Origin: Knufia peltigerae
Taxonomy: Eukaryota; Ascomycota; Eurotiomycetes; Chaetothyriales; Trichomeriaceae
Assembly: GCA_030247855.1 (NCBI GenBank)
Contig: JAPDRN010000089.1
Span: forward strand, 1-64,000
Length of the DNA stretch: 64,000 bases
Direction of reading: 5' to 3'
The notes under the pieces were generated by a model, which did no database searches, was not told where the DNA came from, and worked only from the letters and a program-made list of their open reading frames with translations. Within the stretch, counting starts at the first letter, position 1. Every line of letters begins with the position of its first letter. The position numbers and the translations under genes were made by a program. Positions 24,845 to 33,876 of the stretch are shown piece by piece.

Positions 24845-25512
24845 CCAAGATGCTCCGAGAAGAAGTCCAGGGTGCGTTGCAGCGCCAGGGCGGCGCTGTC
24901 TGGATCATACGCATGTCCGACCTCCCGGTTGAAGGCATGGTCGGCCGGATAGACGTAGGTCGCCATCTGCGGCAGCTTCTCGCGGTGGGCCTGGATCGCC
25001 TCCGGCGGGATGCTCTTGTCCTGCGCGCCGAAGTGGAACATCACCGGGGCCTTCGGCGTTTCATCCAGGAACTGCACGTTGCGCGCGCCGTAGTAGCTCA
25101 CCGAGGGCAGGCCCAGGCGCAGCGCCGACAGCAGGGCGACGCTGCCGCCCCAGCAGTAGCCGACCGTGCCGACCTTGCCATGCGGGGCCAGCCGTGTGGC
25201 GGCGGCGCGGACCACTTCCAGCGCCTTTTCCATGCCCAGGGCGGTGACCCGTTCCAGGCCTTCCTTCACGCCTTCGGGGCTGTAGGGCAGGGCATCCGGG
25301 TCGGCCTCGGGGCCGTCCACCAGGTCGAAGAACGACGGCGCCAGCACCGCGTAGCCCTCGGCCGCGAAACGTTCGGCGACGCCGCGGATGTGTGGGTTGG
25401 CGCCGAAGATCTCCTGCACCACCACCAGCGCGCCGCGGGGTTTGCCCTCGGGCAGGGCCTGCCAGGCGCGGACAGGGCCGTAATGCGTGTCCAGGGTGAT
25501 CCATTCGGACAT
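24841..25512 (-). CDS. Dienelactone hydrolase-family protein
   Basis: 223 residues, the usual size of a single-domain alpha/beta hydrolase of this family. The catalytic set is complete: nucleophile cysteine in GYCWGG (C120), aspartate in AQDKS (D165), histidine in ADHAF (H192), and the glutamate that holds the cysteine in QEIFG (E34). Classical members open dienelactones in chlorocatechol breakdown. Many family members outside such clusters act on other esters or lactones, and no aromatic-degradation genes lie nearby, so the substrate is open. First gene of a three-gene minus-strand operon. Confidence 0.88.
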   Translation of the reverse strand: MSEWITLDTHYGPVRAWQALPEGKPRGALVVVQEIFGANPHIRGVAERFAAEGYAVLAPSFFDLVDGPEADPDALPYSPEGVKEGLERVTALGMEKALEVVRAAATRLAPHGKVGTVGYCWGGSVALLSALRLGLPSVSYYGARNVQFLDETPKAPVMFHFGAQDKSIPPEAIQAHREKLPQMATYVYPADHAFNREVGHAYDPDSAALALQRTLDFFSEHLG

Positions 25513-25634
25513 CGGGATGTACCTCGTTGCAGGGGACAGGCCTGCATTGTCGGTGCTGGGCGGGTTAGCGCGACGTCAGCGGCTGTGCGGTATCGGGCGG
25601 CTCACACGATTCAGAGGCGGCCGCCCAAGCCCGG

Positions 25635-25640
25635 TATACT
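25635..25640 (+). promoter_or_regulatory. Candidate -10 box of rimO
   Basis: TATACT lies 79 bases before the rimO start, implying a leader of about 70 bases that contains the hairpin at 25671-25691. Confidence 0.45.
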
Positions 25641-25670
25641 GGCGCCCTTTCAGGCCCCGGCCCCCAGGTC

Positions 25671-25691
25671 CCCCTGCCATGCCGGCAGGGG
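25671..25691 (+). promoter_or_regulatory. Hairpin in the rimO leader
   Basis: CCCCTGCC and GGCAGGGG pair perfectly around ATGCC, 28 bases upstream of the rimO start codon, within the predicted mRNA leader. Confidence 0.45.
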
Positions 25692-25718
25692 CCCAGGCCC
25701 CCAGAGTCCCGCGATTCC

Positions 25719-27080
25719 ATGTCCCAGCTGAACCCCAAAGTCGGCTTCGTCAGCCTTGGCTGCCCGAAGGCCCTCGTCGATTCCGAGCGTATCCTCACCC
25801 AGCTGCGGTCGGAAGGCTACGACATCGTCCCGTCCTATGATTCGGCCGACGTGGTGGTGGTCAACACCTGCGGCTTCATCGATTCGGCGGTGACCGAATC
25901 GCTGGATGCCATCGGCGAGGCGATGAACCAGAACGGCAAGGTCATCGTCACCGGCTGCCTGGGCAAGCGCCCCGAGCAGATCCGTGAGGCGTACCCGAAC
26001 GTGCTGGCGGTGTCCGGGCCGCAGGATTACCAGAGCGTGATGGAAGCCGTGCACGCGGCGCTGCCGCCCAAGCACGACCCGTTCGTGGATCTGGTGCCGG
26101 ACTACGGTATCAAGCTGACCCCGCGTCACTACGCCTATCTGAAGATTTCCGAAGGCTGCAACCACCATTGCAGCTTCTGCATCATTCCGTCGATGCGCGG
26201 CAAGCTGGTCTCGCGCCCGGTGGACGAGGTGCTGCGCGAAGCCGAGCGCCTGGTGCGCGGCGGTGTGCGCGAGCTGCTGGTGGTTTCGCAGGACACCTCT
26301 GCCTACGGCGTGGATGTGAAGTACGCCGAGAAGATGTGGCGCGACAAGGCCTACCAGACCCGCCTGAAGGCACTGTGCGAAGGCTTGTCCGAACTGGATG
26401 CGTGGGTGCGCATGCACTACGTCTATCCGTATCCGCACGTCGATGACGTGGTGCCGCTGATGGCCGAGAACCGGATCCTGCCGTACCTGGACATCCCGTT
26501 CCAGCACGCCAGCCCGCGCATCCTGCGCCTGATGAAGCGCCCCGGCGCAGTCGAGAAGACCTTGGAGCGCGTGCAGAACTGGCGCCGCATCGCGCCGGAC
26601 ATCACCGTGCGTTCGACCTTCATCGTCGGTTTCCCGGGCGAGACCGAGGCCGAATTCGAAGAGCTGCTGTCGTTCCTGGATGAAGCGCAGCTGGACCGCG
26701 TCGGCGCGTTCGCCTACTCGCCGGTGGAGGGCGCCACGGCCAACAACCTGCCGGACCCGGTGCCGGAAGAAGTGAAGCAGGAACGACTGGCGCGCTTCAT
26801 GGAGAAGCAGGCGCAGATTTCGGCTTCGCGTCTGGAAGCCAAGATCGGCACGGTGCAGCAATGCCTGGTCGATGCCATCGAAGGCGATATCGCGGTGGCT
26901 CGTTCCAAGGCCGATGCGCCGGAGATCGACGGCCTGGTGCATATCCAGAACGCAGACCAGGTGGCATTGCGCGTGGGTGAGTTCGTCGACGTGGAAATCA
27001 CCGAGAGCGACGAGCACGACCTCTACGGCGACGCGCTGCCGCCGACCACGCGCCCGGCCTTCGACCTCAAGGTGCTGTGA
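25719..27080 (+). CDS. rimO: Ribosomal protein S12 methylthiotransferase RimO
   Basis: 453 residues with the three domains of a methylthiotransferase. The N-terminal UPF0004 domain has cluster cysteines C15, C51 and C80. The radical SAM domain has C147-NHH-C151-SF-C154. A C-terminal TRAM domain starts near residue 380. RimO adds a methylthio group to an aspartate of ribosomal protein S12. Segments such as KISEGCNHHCSFC and YVYPYPH are RimO-type rather than MiaB-type. The next gene starts inside the rimO stop (GTGA overlap). The ribosome-binding site is weak and the leader carries a hairpin. Confidence 0.96.
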   Translation: MSQLNPKVGFVSLGCPKALVDSERILTQLRSEGYDIVPSYDSADVVVVNTCGFIDSAVTESLDAIGEAMNQNGKVIVTGCLGKRPEQIREAYPNVLAVSGPQDYQSVMEAVHAALPPKHDPFVDLVPDYGIKLTPRHYAYLKISEGCNHHCSFCIIPSMRGKLVSRPVDEVLREAERLVRGGVRELLVVSQDTSAYGVDVKYAEKMWRDKAYQTRLKALCEGLSELDAWVRMHYVYPYPHVDDVVPLMAENRILPYLDIPFQHASPRILRLMKRPGAVEKTLERVQNWRRIAPDITVRSTFIVGFPGETEAEFEELLSFLDEAQLDRVGAFAYSPVEGATANNLPDPVPEEVKQERLARFMEKQAQISASRLEAKIGTVQQCLVDAIEGDIAVARSKADAPEIDGLVHIQNADQVALRVGEFVDVEITESDEHDLYGDALPPTTRPAFDLKVL

Positions 27081-27895
27081 CCGGGACGGAGACTGCTGAT
27101 GGCGGCCCCCGCCGCTTCGTGGCACCGTTGCGCGCGGCGGTGGATCGGTCTGCGTTCGATCATCCGGTGTTTGCCGGTATCGCTGAATTCGCTGATCTGC
27201 TGACCGCAGCGGACTGGCCGCGCGTGTCCGACCTGGACGCGCGCCTGGCGTTGTCGGACAAGCGCGTTGTTGAACAGGATGCGGCGTTGCTGGCCGACGG
27301 CCTGCACTATGAAGCGCGCATCGCCGAAGGCCGCATCGCAACACGTGCCGACAACTGGCACGACCTGTTCAATGCCCTGGTCTGGGCACGCTATCTGCCG
27401 ATCAAGTGCGCACTCAACGCGCAGCAATGCCGGCACATCGAGGGCATGGCCGCAGGACAGCGCAATCGCGCGCAGGCCGCGCTGACCCAGTTCGATGAAA
27501 CCGGCGTGGTGGTACGCGTGCGCGATCCGGCGTTGCTTGCAGCCTGGGATGCTCACCAGTGGCGCGTGCTGTTCGAACCGAGCCACTGGAAGTCAGGACG
27601 GATCGCCATCGCCGCGGTATTCGGTCATGCCTTGATGGAACAGGCGCTGCTGCCGGGCCGGCTGCTGGTCGGCAAATGCGTGGTGCTGCAGGGCGATGAC
27701 GATGCGGGCTGCATCGTCACGGTCGCGCGGGCCATCAGGGAGGGCAGGGTGCTGCTCGATCCCATGGAGCTGCGTCCGCTGCCGTTGGCGGGCATTCCCG
27801 GCTGGCACACCGATCAGACGCCGGCCTTTTACGCGAACGACGACTACTTCCGCCCGCTGCGCGAAGGCCGTCGTTACCCGCCGCCGCTTCTGTAG
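27077..27895 (+). CDS. DUF3025-family protein of unknown function
   Basis: 272 residues from GTG 27077, overlapping the rimO stop by four bases. The segment NWHDLFNALVW followed by RYLPIKCALNAQQ is the signature of DUF3025 proteins, found mainly in beta- and gammaproteobacteria. No signal peptide, membrane helix or catalytic motif of a known enzyme is evident. The overlap implies translational coupling with rimO. Function unknown; a link to translation or RNA modification would be guesswork. It converges on greB. Confidence 0.8.
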   Translation: MTGTETADGGPRRFVAPLRAAVDRSAFDHPVFAGIAEFADLLTAADWPRVSDLDARLALSDKRVVEQDAALLADGLHYEARIAEGRIATRADNWHDLFNALVWARYLPIKCALNAQQCRHIEGMAAGQRNRAQAALTQFDETGVVVRVRDPALLAAWDAHQWRVLFEPSHWKSGRIAIAAVFGHALMEQALLPGRLLVGKCVVLQGDDDAGCIVTVARAIREGRVLLDPMELRPLPLAGIPGWHTDQTPAFYANDDYFRPLREGRRYPPPLL

Positions 27896-27940
27896 AACTG
27901 CGCACCCATGCCCGGCTGAGCGCAGCTGCCCGCCACAGGC

Positions 27941-28456
27941 TCAGCCGTTGGGCGCAGCCTCGTACTCCACACCGATCACCGCAAAGGTGTGGTTGCCACT
28001 GGGCAGTTCCACCGAAAACTCATCATCCAGGCGCTTCTTCAACAAGGCCCGCGCCAACGGCGAATCGATGCTGATCCAGCCCAGCCCTGCATCGGTCTCA
28101 TCCGGCCCGACGATGCGGTAGCGGCTGGTCTGCCCGCTGTCCACGTTCTCCAGTTCCACCCACGCACCGAAGAACACCGCTTGCGGATCGGTCGGCGTGG
28201 TGTCGACCACGCGCAGTGATTCCAGGCGCTTGGTCAGGTAGCGCACGCGACGATCGATCTCGCCCAGCTGCTTCTTGCGGTAGGTGTATTCGGCATTCTC
28301 CGAGCGATCGCCTTCGGCCGCGGCGGCGGCCAGCGCCTTGACCACCTCGGGTCGACGTACCCGCCACAGCTCATCCAGCTCGGCCTTCAAGCGTGCATGG
28401 CCGGCGGCGGTGATCAGCGCGGTGCTCTTTTCTGCGGGGGGACGCCAACGCGACAT
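27941..28456 (-). CDS. greB: Transcription elongation factor GreB
   Basis: 171 residues, normal for GreB. The N-terminal coiled coil carries the acidic tip in AAAEGDRSENAEYTYRKKQL, whose aspartate and glutamate enter the RNA polymerase secondary channel to stimulate cleavage of backtracked transcripts. EIDRRVRYLTKRLE is the GreB-type continuation. The C-terminal FKBP-like domain includes VFFGAWVELE and IDSPLARALLKK. It lies downstream of the HerA-like ATPase gene on the same strand, separated by a strong hairpin. Confidence 0.94.
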   Translation of the reverse strand: MSRWRPPAEKSTALITAAGHARLKAELDELWRVRRPEVVKALAAAAAEGDRSENAEYTYRKKQLGEIDRRVRYLTKRLESLRVVDTTPTDPQAVFFGAWVELENVDSGQTSRYRIVGPDETDAGLGWISIDSPLARALLKKRLDDEFSVELPSGNHTFAVIGVEYEAAPNG

Positions 28457-28489
28457 GTAATGCGGCTTCTCGTGCGGAATGAAACAACT

Positions 28490-28515
28490 ACGGCGCGCCG
28501 TCGCCGGCGCGCCGT
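28490..28515 (-). terminator. Strong 11-bp hairpin between the HerA-like gene and greB
   Basis: ACGGCGCGCCG and CGGCGCGCCGT flank TCGC. It is GC-rich with no following T run, so it may be a weak terminator or an RNA-stabilising element in a shared transcript. Confidence 0.5.
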
Positions 28516-28540
28516 GAAGGTGAAGGTACTACCGGGGCTC

Positions 28541-30046
28541 TCAGCGCTTGCCGCCGAAGATGCCGCCGAGGATGCCACGCACGATCTGGTTGCCCAGTCT
28601 GGTACCGACCGTACGCGTTGTCTGCTTGGCCATCGTCTCGATCATGCCCTGGCGGCGCTTGGTGCCAAAGATTGCGTCCTTGATCGATTGTCCGAAGCCA
28701 CCTTCCTGCGCCTCGTCCTGCTCACGGCTGCGTGCGGCCGGCGCATCGGTTTTCTCGACGGCCTTCTGCGCGCGCTGGGCCAGCAGTTCGGCGGCCGATT
28801 CGCGGTTGATGGCGGTGTCATAGCGGGTGCCGACCGGGCTGCCAGCACGCACCTGGGAACGTTCGGCGTCGGTGACCGGTCCCATGCGGCAGCGGGGCGG
28901 GGCGATCATCGTCTGCTGTACCGGCATCGGCACGCCCTTGTCCTGCAGCGTGGACACCAGCGCTTCACCGGTACCAAGCTGGCTGAGCACCTTCACCACA
29001 TCCAGCTTCGGGTTCGGCACGAAGGTCTCGGCGGCGGTCTTCACCGCCTTCTGGTCGCGTGGTGTGAATGCGCGCAACGCGTGCTGCACGCGGTTACCGA
29101 GCTGGCCGAGGATGTTGGCCGGCACGTCGTCCGGGAACTGCGAGCAGAAGTACACGCCCACGCCCTTGGAGCGGATCAGCCGCACCACTTGTTCGATGCG
29201 CTGTACCAGTGCGGGCGGCGCATCGTCGAACAGCAGGTGTGCTTCGTCGAAAATGAAGGCCAGCTTCGGCTTGTCGAGGTCGCCCACTTCCGGCAGCTGC
29301 TCGAACAGCTCCGACAACAGCCACAGCAGGAAGGTGGAGTACAGCTTGGGCTTGAGCACCAGCTGGTCGGCGGCAAGGATGCCGATCACACCGCGGCCAT
29401 CATGGTTGACCCGCATGATGTCGGCCAGTTCCAGTGCCGGTTCGCCGAAGAAATGCTCGCCGCCGTCCTGCGCCAGCCGCAGCAGGGCGCGCTGGATGGC
29501 CGCCACCGACTGCGCGCTGACCAGGCCGTATTCGGTGGAAATGTCCTTGCGCTCCTCGGCCACCAGGCCGAGCAGGGCGCGCAGGTCGTCCATGTCCAGC
29601 AGCAGCAGGCCGCGGTCATCGGCCAGCTTGAACACGATGTCGAGCACGCCGGCCTGGGTGTCGTTCAATTCCAGGATGCGCGCCAGCAGGGTCGGCCCCA
29701 TCTCGCTCACGGTGGTGCGCACCGGGTGGCCGAGCTTGCCGTACAGATCCCAGAACACGGTGGGGCTGCCCGCCGGGGCGTAGTCGCCCACGCCGATCTC
29801 GGCCGCGCGCTTGAGCAGGTTGTCAGCGCCGGTACCCGGCACCGCCAGACCAGACACATCGCCCTTCACATCGGCCAGGAACACCGGTACCCCGATCCGC
29901 GAGAAACCCTCGGCCAGGGTCATCAGGGTCACGGTCTTGCCGGTGCCGGTAGCGCCGGCCACCAGCCCATGGCGGTTGCCGAGTTTCGGCAACAGGGTGA
30001 CAGCCACATCGTCGGTGATGCCTTTGCCGAGCAGAATCGGATCCAT
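28541..30046 (-). CDS. yjgR: HerA-like P-loop ATPase (DUF853, YjgR family)
   Basis: 501 residues with AAGGGC before the ATG. Walker A is GATGTGKT (residues 31-38), followed by FLADVKGDVSGLA. Walker B is KLAFIFDEAH. The arginine-rich C-terminus contains MIETMAKQTTRTVGT and ends GGIFGGKR, typical of the YjgR branch of the HerA/FtsK superfamily. HerA proteins are hexameric DNA-translocating motors, but the cellular job of YjgR proteins is not established. No NurA-like nuclease is next to it. It is divergent from the MltD-like gene. Confidence 0.9.
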   Translation of the reverse strand: MDPILLGKGITDDVAVTLLPKLGNRHGLVAGATGTGKTVTLMTLAEGFSRIGVPVFLADVKGDVSGLAVPGTGADNLLKRAAEIGVGDYAPAGSPTVFWDLYGKLGHPVRTTVSEMGPTLLARILELNDTQAGVLDIVFKLADDRGLLLLDMDDLRALLGLVAEERKDISTEYGLVSAQSVAAIQRALLRLAQDGGEHFFGEPALELADIMRVNHDGRGVIGILAADQLVLKPKLYSTFLLWLLSELFEQLPEVGDLDKPKLAFIFDEAHLLFDDAPPALVQRIEQVVRLIRSKGVGVYFCSQFPDDVPANILGQLGNRVQHALRAFTPRDQKAVKTAAETFVPNPKLDVVKVLSQLGTGEALVSTLQDKGVPMPVQQTMIAPPRCRMGPVTDAERSQVRAGSPVGTRYDTAINRESAAELLAQRAQKAVEKTDAPAARSREQDEAQEGGFGQSIKDAIFGTKRRQGMIETMAKQTTRTVGTRLGNQIVRGILGGIFGGKR

Positions 30047-30168
30047 GGTCCAGCCCTTGTGATGAATGTGCCAATGTTAACCGCCGACAGTGACGGGCCG
30101 AAGGGCGGCTTGCCCCGACCTTGGCAGCGCCGCTACTCTGCCAGCCTGTTTCATACACAGTGCCACCA

Positions 30169-31779
30169 ATGCCCGTTCCTGTCCTGATTTCCCGCACCTG
30201 GCCGCTGCTGGCCCTGGCTGGCCTGGTTTCCCTGGCGCCGGAGGCCCACGCACAGCGGGTTTCGGCCAAGGACAAGGTGAAGGTGGATGCGCTGCAGCAG
30301 CGCATGACTGCTGCCGAGAAGCGCTACAGCGATGCCGTGCTGCTGGTGGCCAACGCCGATCCGAAGGGTCGCAACGAGGCCGATGCTGCGCTGGAGGACA
30401 TGGAAGATGTCATCAGCGAGTGCGTGAAGCAGAAGGGCTGCCAGATGAGCAACATGCTGGCGAGCTACAAGCGGCTGCTCAAGCACGATGCCGATGCCGC
30501 CGCCGATGATGACGTGGCCGATGAAGCCGGCGACCGCCTGGAAGCCGACCCGGACCATGTCGGCCCGCTGGCTGCCGACGTGCCCGAGGCGGCCCGCGCG
30601 GCAGCGCTGCTCAACGACAAGCGCCATGCCTTCGACAACATGGTCGAGTACAATCCGGCCGTGCAGGCCGGCATCCGCCGCTGGCTGACCGACATGCGCC
30701 CGGCGCTGATGACCACCTACGAGAACTACCAGAACCTGCGCGCGGTGATGTGGCCGGAATGGGAGAAGCGCGGCCTGCCCGAGGCGCTGCTGTTCGGCAT
30801 CATGGCCAAGGAGTCCAATGGCCGCGTGCATGCGTCCTCACGCGCCGGCGCCGCGGGCCTGATGCAGTTCATGCCGGCCACCGGCCGCCGCTTCGGCTTG
30901 GGCCCGGACGGTACCGGTTTCGATACCCGCTTCGACGCGCGCAGCGCTGCCGAGGCCAGCGCGACGTACCTCAACGAGCGCATGCGCGAACTCAACAACA
31001 ACGTCGAACTGTCGCTGGCCGGCTACAACGGCGGCGAGGGCCGCGCGGCACGCGTCTACAGGCAGTACCCGGGCCAGAGCTTCTGGGTGGACAGCGTCTA
31101 CAACCAGTTCCCGGGCGAGACCAAGGACTACGTGCCGATGGTGATCGCCGCGTCCTGGATCTTCCTGCACCCCCAGCAGTACGGCGTGGAGTTCCCGAAG
31201 ATCAACGCGCAGCCGGCCACCATCCGCCTGGCCCGCTCGACCACGATCTACGAACTGACCATCTGCCTGGGCAGCCATGGCACCCGCGATGGTTACATGC
31301 GCGCATTGCGCAACCTCAACCCGCGCTATGAGGCCGATGGCTGGATTCCGGCAGGAACCCTCATCAACGCCACCAACCGCATCGCCGGTCTGTACACGCG
31401 CAACTGCGTCAGTGGCCCGCGTGCCGATCTGGCCCGTACCCTGATCACCGCAGACCTCAATGCGGCGATCGTACGCCCGAGCGCCGCCAGCTACACCGGC
31501 AGCGTGGCCGTGGGCGGGGTGGTGCCGGTGGTCGATCCCAATGCCGCCAGCAGCGTGTCGACCACGCCCGCAGCGCCGGTCGCTGCGCCGCGCCCGGCGC
31601 CGGCCCCGCGTGCAAAGCCGGCCCGCAGCTACAAGGTCGGCAAGGGTGAGACCCTGGGCCGGATCGCCGCGAAGTTCCAGTGCGATGTGCCGGTGCTGGC
31701 CCGCGCCAATGGCCTCAAGGCCCCCGGCTACAGCCTGCGCCACGGCCAGGTGCTGAAGCTGCAGGGCTGCGACAAATAA
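30169..31779 (+). CDS. Exported lytic transglycosylase with LysM domain, MltD-like
   Basis: 536 residues from ATG 30169, which begins a signal peptide ending AHA-Q; an upstream TTG gives no such peptide. A helical region (about residues 30-190) precedes a transglycosylase SLT domain with catalytic glutamate E215 in MAKESNGR, then GAAGLMQFMP and LAGYNGGEGRA. A proline/alanine-rich linker leads to a C-terminal LysM domain (about 486-532) that would bind peptidoglycan. The enzyme cleaves glycan strands to 1,6-anhydro ends in the periplasm. It lacks a lipobox, unlike E. coli MltD, and has one LysM. The RraB-like gene follows after 23 bases. Confidence 0.9.
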   Translation: MPVPVLISRTWPLLALAGLVSLAPEAHAQRVSAKDKVKVDALQQRMTAAEKRYSDAVLLVANADPKGRNEADAALEDMEDVISECVKQKGCQMSNMLASYKRLLKHDADAAADDDVADEAGDRLEADPDHVGPLAADVPEAARAAALLNDKRHAFDNMVEYNPAVQAGIRRWLTDMRPALMTTYENYQNLRAVMWPEWEKRGLPEALLFGIMAKESNGRVHASSRAGAAGLMQFMPATGRRFGLGPDGTGFDTRFDARSAAEASATYLNERMRELNNNVELSLAGYNGGEGRAARVYRQYPGQSFWVDSVYNQFPGETKDYVPMVIAASWIFLHPQQYGVEFPKINAQPATIRLARSTTIYELTICLGSHGTRDGYMRALRNLNPRYEADGWIPAGTLINATNRIAGLYTRNCVSGPRADLARTLITADLNAAIVRPSAASYTGSVAVGGVVPVVDPNAASSVSTTPAAPVAAPRPAPAPRAKPARSYKVGKGETLGRIAAKFQCDVPVLARANGLKAPGYSLRHGQVLKLQGCDK

Positions 31780-31802
31780 TCTCTCCGCACTCTGGATATC
31801 GC

Positions 31803-32150
31803 ATGGACCTCGAAGACACCCGCAACCTGTTCACCAACCTCCGCGAGAACACCGATTGGGACCTGGACGCCCCGCTGCTGTGGGGGTACTTCTTCGTGCA
31901 CTCCACTGCCGAGCCGCTGCAGGCACTGGGCACCCACCTGCAGGCGCAGGGCTATGTGCTGGTGGAACTGTTCGAGCAGGAGCCGGAAGACGGTGACGCT
32001 GCATTCCACGTGCTGCACGTGGAGCGTGTGGAAGTCCACGACGAAACCTCGCTGGACAAGCGTAACCAGGAACTGAGCGCGCTGGCCACGCAGATGGGCG
32101 TGGAAGACTACGACGGCATGGACGTCGGCCCGGCGCCGACTCTGCAGTAA
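31803..32150 (+). CDS. rraB: RraB-family regulator of ribonuclease E
   Basis: 115 residues from ATG 31803. The acidic protein with ETRNLF-like start, LLWGYFFVHS, LQAQGYVLVELFEQEPEDGD and a C-terminal GVEDYDGMDVG fits the RraB family of ribonuclease E inhibitors, including the YDGW-like end (here YDGM). RraB binds RNase E and changes which transcripts it cuts. Family membership rests on pattern similarity across the whole length. It follows the transglycosylase gene closely and is followed by REP palindromes. Confidence 0.78.
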   Translation: MDLEDTRNLFTNLRENTDWDLDAPLLWGYFFVHSTAEPLQALGTHLQAQGYVLVELFEQEPEDGDAAFHVLHVERVEVHDETSLDKRNQELSALATQMGVEDYDGMDVGPAPTLQ

Positions 32151-32162
32151 CGCCCGCATCCG

Positions 32163-32256
32163 GTAGTGCCGGCCGCTGGCCGGCATTCCGTTGAAGCCAT
32201 CCACGCATGGCGTGGATCTACTGGTCAAGCGTGAGCCCAGCACGGCTCGGCTCTAC
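32163..32256. repeat. Three GTAG-type REP palindromes (SMAG family)
   Basis: The first, plus strand, is GTAGTGCCGGCC-GCTGGCCGGC (32163-32186). The second, minus strand, is GTAGATCCACGCC-ATGCGTGGAT (32199-32221). The third, minus strand, starts GTAGAGCCGAGCC (32232-32256). All begin with the diagnostic GTAG and fold into hairpins. They lie between the convergent rraB and psd genes and may act as terminators. Confidence 0.85.
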
Positions 32257-32263
32257 ATGAACC

Positions 32264-33106
32264 TCAGCGCAGCTTCGCCAGTGCCTGGCCCAGCTGCACC
32301 GGATGCTCTGCATCCAGATGCGGGGCGAATTCGGCCACCCCCGGCGGCAGCAGCACGATCACGGTCGAGCCGTAATTGAAGCGCGCCATCTCTTCGAAGC
32401 GCTGCAGGGTGATGCCGCGGCCCCGGTAATCCTTGCGGGTGATGCGGTCGCCGTAGTGCGGAATCTCTTCGCCGCTCCACACCGTTTCCACGCCCGACAC
32501 CAGCAGCGCGCCGACCATCACGCTGACCATCGGGCCGAAACTGGTGTCGAAGTGGCAGACCAGGCGTTCGTTGCGTGCGAACAGACCTGGCACGTTGTTC
32601 ACCGCGGCCGGGCCAACGCTGAACAGGCGGCCGGGCACGTGCACGGTTTCGCGCAGGGTGCCGGTCCACGGCATGTGCACGCGGTGGTAGTCGCGCGGTG
32701 ACAGATACACCGTGGCATACAGGCCCTCATTGAACGGCTTGGCGTCCTCGGCGCTGCCCAGCAGTTCGGCGGCGGTGAAGGACTGGCCCTTGGCCTGGAA
32801 GATGCGGCCGGCGTCGATCTTCCCGAGCTGGCTGATGCGGCCGTCGGCCGGCATCACCAGGCTGCGCGGATCGGCATCGGCCACGCGCGCGCCGGGTTTC
32901 AGCGCGCGGGTGAAGAACTGGTTGAAGGTCGGGTAGCTGCGCGGGTCCGGATTGGCCGCTTCATCCAGGTTGACGTTGAACTTGCGGGTGACCGTGTCGA
33001 TCAGCCAGCGCGATACGCGCGGGTTGTCCGAGTACGCCAGCGAACGCGCCATCGAGGACAGCAGGCGGTGGGGCAGGACGTACGTCAGGGCGGTGGTCAG
33101 ACTCAT
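32264..33106 (-). CDS. psd: Phosphatidylserine decarboxylase proenzyme
   Basis: 280 residues, normal length. The enzyme makes phosphatidylethanolamine at the inner membrane. The self-cleavage site is the GST of FNYGSTVIVLLPPG, with S247 becoming the pyruvoyl group. Other family features are SYPTFNQFFTR, PADGRISQLG, YLSPRDYHRVHMP and the NNVPGLFARNER region. Its ATG overlaps the stop of the SCO gene by four bases, so it is coupled to that gene. Confidence 0.95.
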   Translation of the reverse strand: MSLTTALTYVLPHRLLSSMARSLAYSDNPRVSRWLIDTVTRKFNVNLDEAANPDPRSYPTFNQFFTRALKPGARVADADPRSLVMPADGRISQLGKIDAGRIFQAKGQSFTAAELLGSAEDAKPFNEGLYATVYLSPRDYHRVHMPWTGTLRETVHVPGRLFSVGPAAVNNVPGLFARNERLVCHFDTSFGPMVSVMVGALLVSGVETVWSGEEIPHYGDRITRKDYRGRGITLQRFEEMARFNYGSTVIVLLPPGVAEFAPHLDAEHPVQLGQALAKLR

Positions 33107-33753
33107 GGGGCGGATTTCTCGGTCAGCTTCTGCAGGTCGCGGGCGATCGCCGGCGCGTTGAACGGGGGCCGCACCAGGCCGGCAAGCCGGCCCTGCGGGT
33201 CGAGCACGGCCAGGCTGGCAGAGTGCTCGAGGGTGTAATCCTCGGGATTCTCGTCGAAGTGCTTGCCCGGCACCTTCTGGAACACGAAGCCCAGCGAGGT
33301 GGCAAAGCGCTCCAGCGAGGGGATGTCGGCGGTGGCCGCGAGGGTGTCCTTGTGGAAGCCATGGGCGTACTCGCCGAGGCGCATCGCGGTGTCGCGCTCA
33401 GGGTCGACAGAGACGAACAGCACGCGCGGGCGCAGGCCATCGGGCAGGGCTTCCCACTGGTTCTGCGCACCGGCCAGCTCGGCCAGGGTGGTCGGGCAGA
33501 CGTCCGGGCAGAAGGTGAAGCCGAGGAACACCAGGGTCCAGTGGCCCTTCAGTTCGCCGGGAATCAGGCGCGTGCCGTCGGACTGGGCCAGGTTGTAGTC
33601 GGGCAGGGCGCGCGGCTGCGGGTACAGGGTGATCGCTTCGGTGGCCGGCTGCCCGGCCGGCGGCTTCGGCGCGAACACCTGCTGGGCGGCGAGCAGGCCA
33701 AGGCCCGCTGCCAGGGCGAGCAGCAGGATGATGCCGACGTTGCGATTGAACAT
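33103..33753 (-). CDS. SCO1/SenC-family copper chaperone
   Basis: 216 residues from ATG 33753; the frame runs open far upstream but the sequence after this ATG starts a single N-terminal membrane anchor. The thioredoxin-like domain has the copper ligands C82-PDV-C86 in FTFCPDVC and H177 in YTLEHSAS. VDPERDT is also typical. SCO proteins deliver copper to, or reduce the cysteines of, the CuA site of cytochrome c oxidase in the periplasm. It is the first gene of a two-gene operon with psd and divergent from prmB. Confidence 0.93.
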   Translation of the reverse strand: MFNRNVGIILLLALAAGLGLLAAQQVFAPKPPAGQPATEAITLYPQPRALPDYNLAQSDGTRLIPGELKGHWTLVFLGFTFCPDVCPTTLAELAGAQNQWEALPDGLRPRVLFVSVDPERDTAMRLGEYAHGFHKDTLAATADIPSLERFATSLGFVFQKVPGKHFDENPEDYTLEHSASLAVLDPQGRLAGLVRPPFNAPAIARDLQKLTEKSAP

Positions 33754-33842
33754 GGGATTCCGCCGCAGGAAGTGGCCACCATCATACCGGCTGCGACTGG
33801 ATCGTTTCCGCCGCAACGGATGCCGGCGCAGGCGGCAACCCC

Positions 33843-33848
33843 TATAAT
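33843..33848 (+). promoter_or_regulatory. Consensus -10 box of prmB
   Basis: A perfect TATAAT lies 28 bases before the prmB ATG, giving a leader of about 22 bases. The -35 region is not clear. Confidence 0.6.
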
Positions 33849-33876
33849 CGGGGGCCACTTTGCCCGCAGTACCGCC

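Noticed and set aside
28541..30046. HerA-like ATPase as part of a HerA-nuclease defence system
   Set aside because: The sequence fits the widespread housekeeping YjgR branch. The neighbours are greB and a transglycosylase, with no NurA, SIR2 or other nuclease partner.
28397..30187. 596-codon plus-strand frame opposite the HerA-like gene
   Set aside because: Shadow frame that also runs into the divergent promoter region; no motif supports it.
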